Part shown: positions 38,268 through 38,314 of the stretch, piece by piece
How the letters are laid out: each line of letters begins with the position of its first letter
How positions within the stretch are numbered: the first letter of the stretch is position 1
NCBI GenBank assembly: GCA_003225335.1
Contig: QHZE01000441.1
Coordinates: 1-38,314 of the forward strand
From: Acidobacteriota bacterium
GTDB taxonomy: Bacteria > Acidobacteriota > UBA6911
Reading direction: 5' to 3'
Length of the DNA stretch: 38,314 nucleotides
Notes under the pieces: model-generated
The model's database searches: none
Seen by the model: only the letters and a program-made list of their open reading frames with translations
Told to the model about the DNA's origin: nothing
Translations under genes and position numbers: made by a program

Positions 38268-38314
38268 CCGCCCTCATACGATTCTCATTCCAGCTAATAT
38301 CAACGAAACAAGGG

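Overview
The window looks like a chromosomal segment from an Acidobacteriota (Solibacter/Bryobacter-like) genome, probably an environmental or metagenome-assembled one. This is inferred from four things: paired DUF1549/DUF1553 and DUF1501 proteins, an Oar-like TonB-dependent outer-membrane receptor with an N-terminal carboxypeptidase-regulatory domain, many Tat-exported carbohydrate-active proteins, and fairly GC-rich genes separated by AT/GC-structured palindromic repeats. No phage genes, transposase, rRNA or CRISPR array was seen. One initiator tRNA lies at the right end.

Layout. (1) 354-2655: a secreted NamZ/DUF1343 exo-muramidase and a GNAT-family protein. (2) 3001-7197: signalling genes, namely a degenerate receiver/HisKA protein overlapping an NtrC-type sigma-54 activator, then a convergent NarL-type operon (histidine kinase, lone receiver, receiver-HTH). 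(3) 7926-12734: a stressosome-type module, RsbR-RsbS-RsbT, a broken RsbX-like phosphatase, and a hybrid histidine kinase with an RsbU-N-like RsbT-docking domain in place of the RsbU phosphatase. (4) 12792-19961: an L-rhamnose-type uptake and catabolism operon, with ABC ATPase, two permeases (the second broken and running in frame into the binding protein), RhaS-like binding protein, L-rhamnonate dehydratase and an SDR dehydrogenase of the diketo-hydrolase branch. (5) 20272-34335: an envelope-associated degradative cluster, with two DUF1549/DUF1553 + DUF1501 pairs bracketing two Tat-exported TIM-barrel hydrolase-like proteins and an NHL beta-propeller. (6) 34589-38267: a remnant of one TonB receptor, an intact Oar-like receptor, a decayed P-type metal ATPase fragment and tRNA-fMet(CAU).

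The most unusual property is outside the genes. Almost every intergenic gap is filled by palindromes whose arms are themselves short tandem repeats (7-10 bp units). At least eight unrelated sequence families occur, some nested inside others. The CAATCCG family starts exactly at, or within one base of, the stop codon of several genes, and in the rhamnose operon it has been absorbed into the C-terminus of one permease and the N-terminus of the next. Two genes (the RsbX-like phosphatase and the second permease) each lack an internal conserved block and change frame at the gap; this may be real decay or an assembly collapse.

Functionally, regions 4 to 6 fit a saprophytic lifestyle: outer-membrane uptake, secreted or periplasmic glycan processing, and import and non-phosphorylative breakdown of a deoxy sugar. 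Region 3 would couple stress sensing to a phosphorelay.
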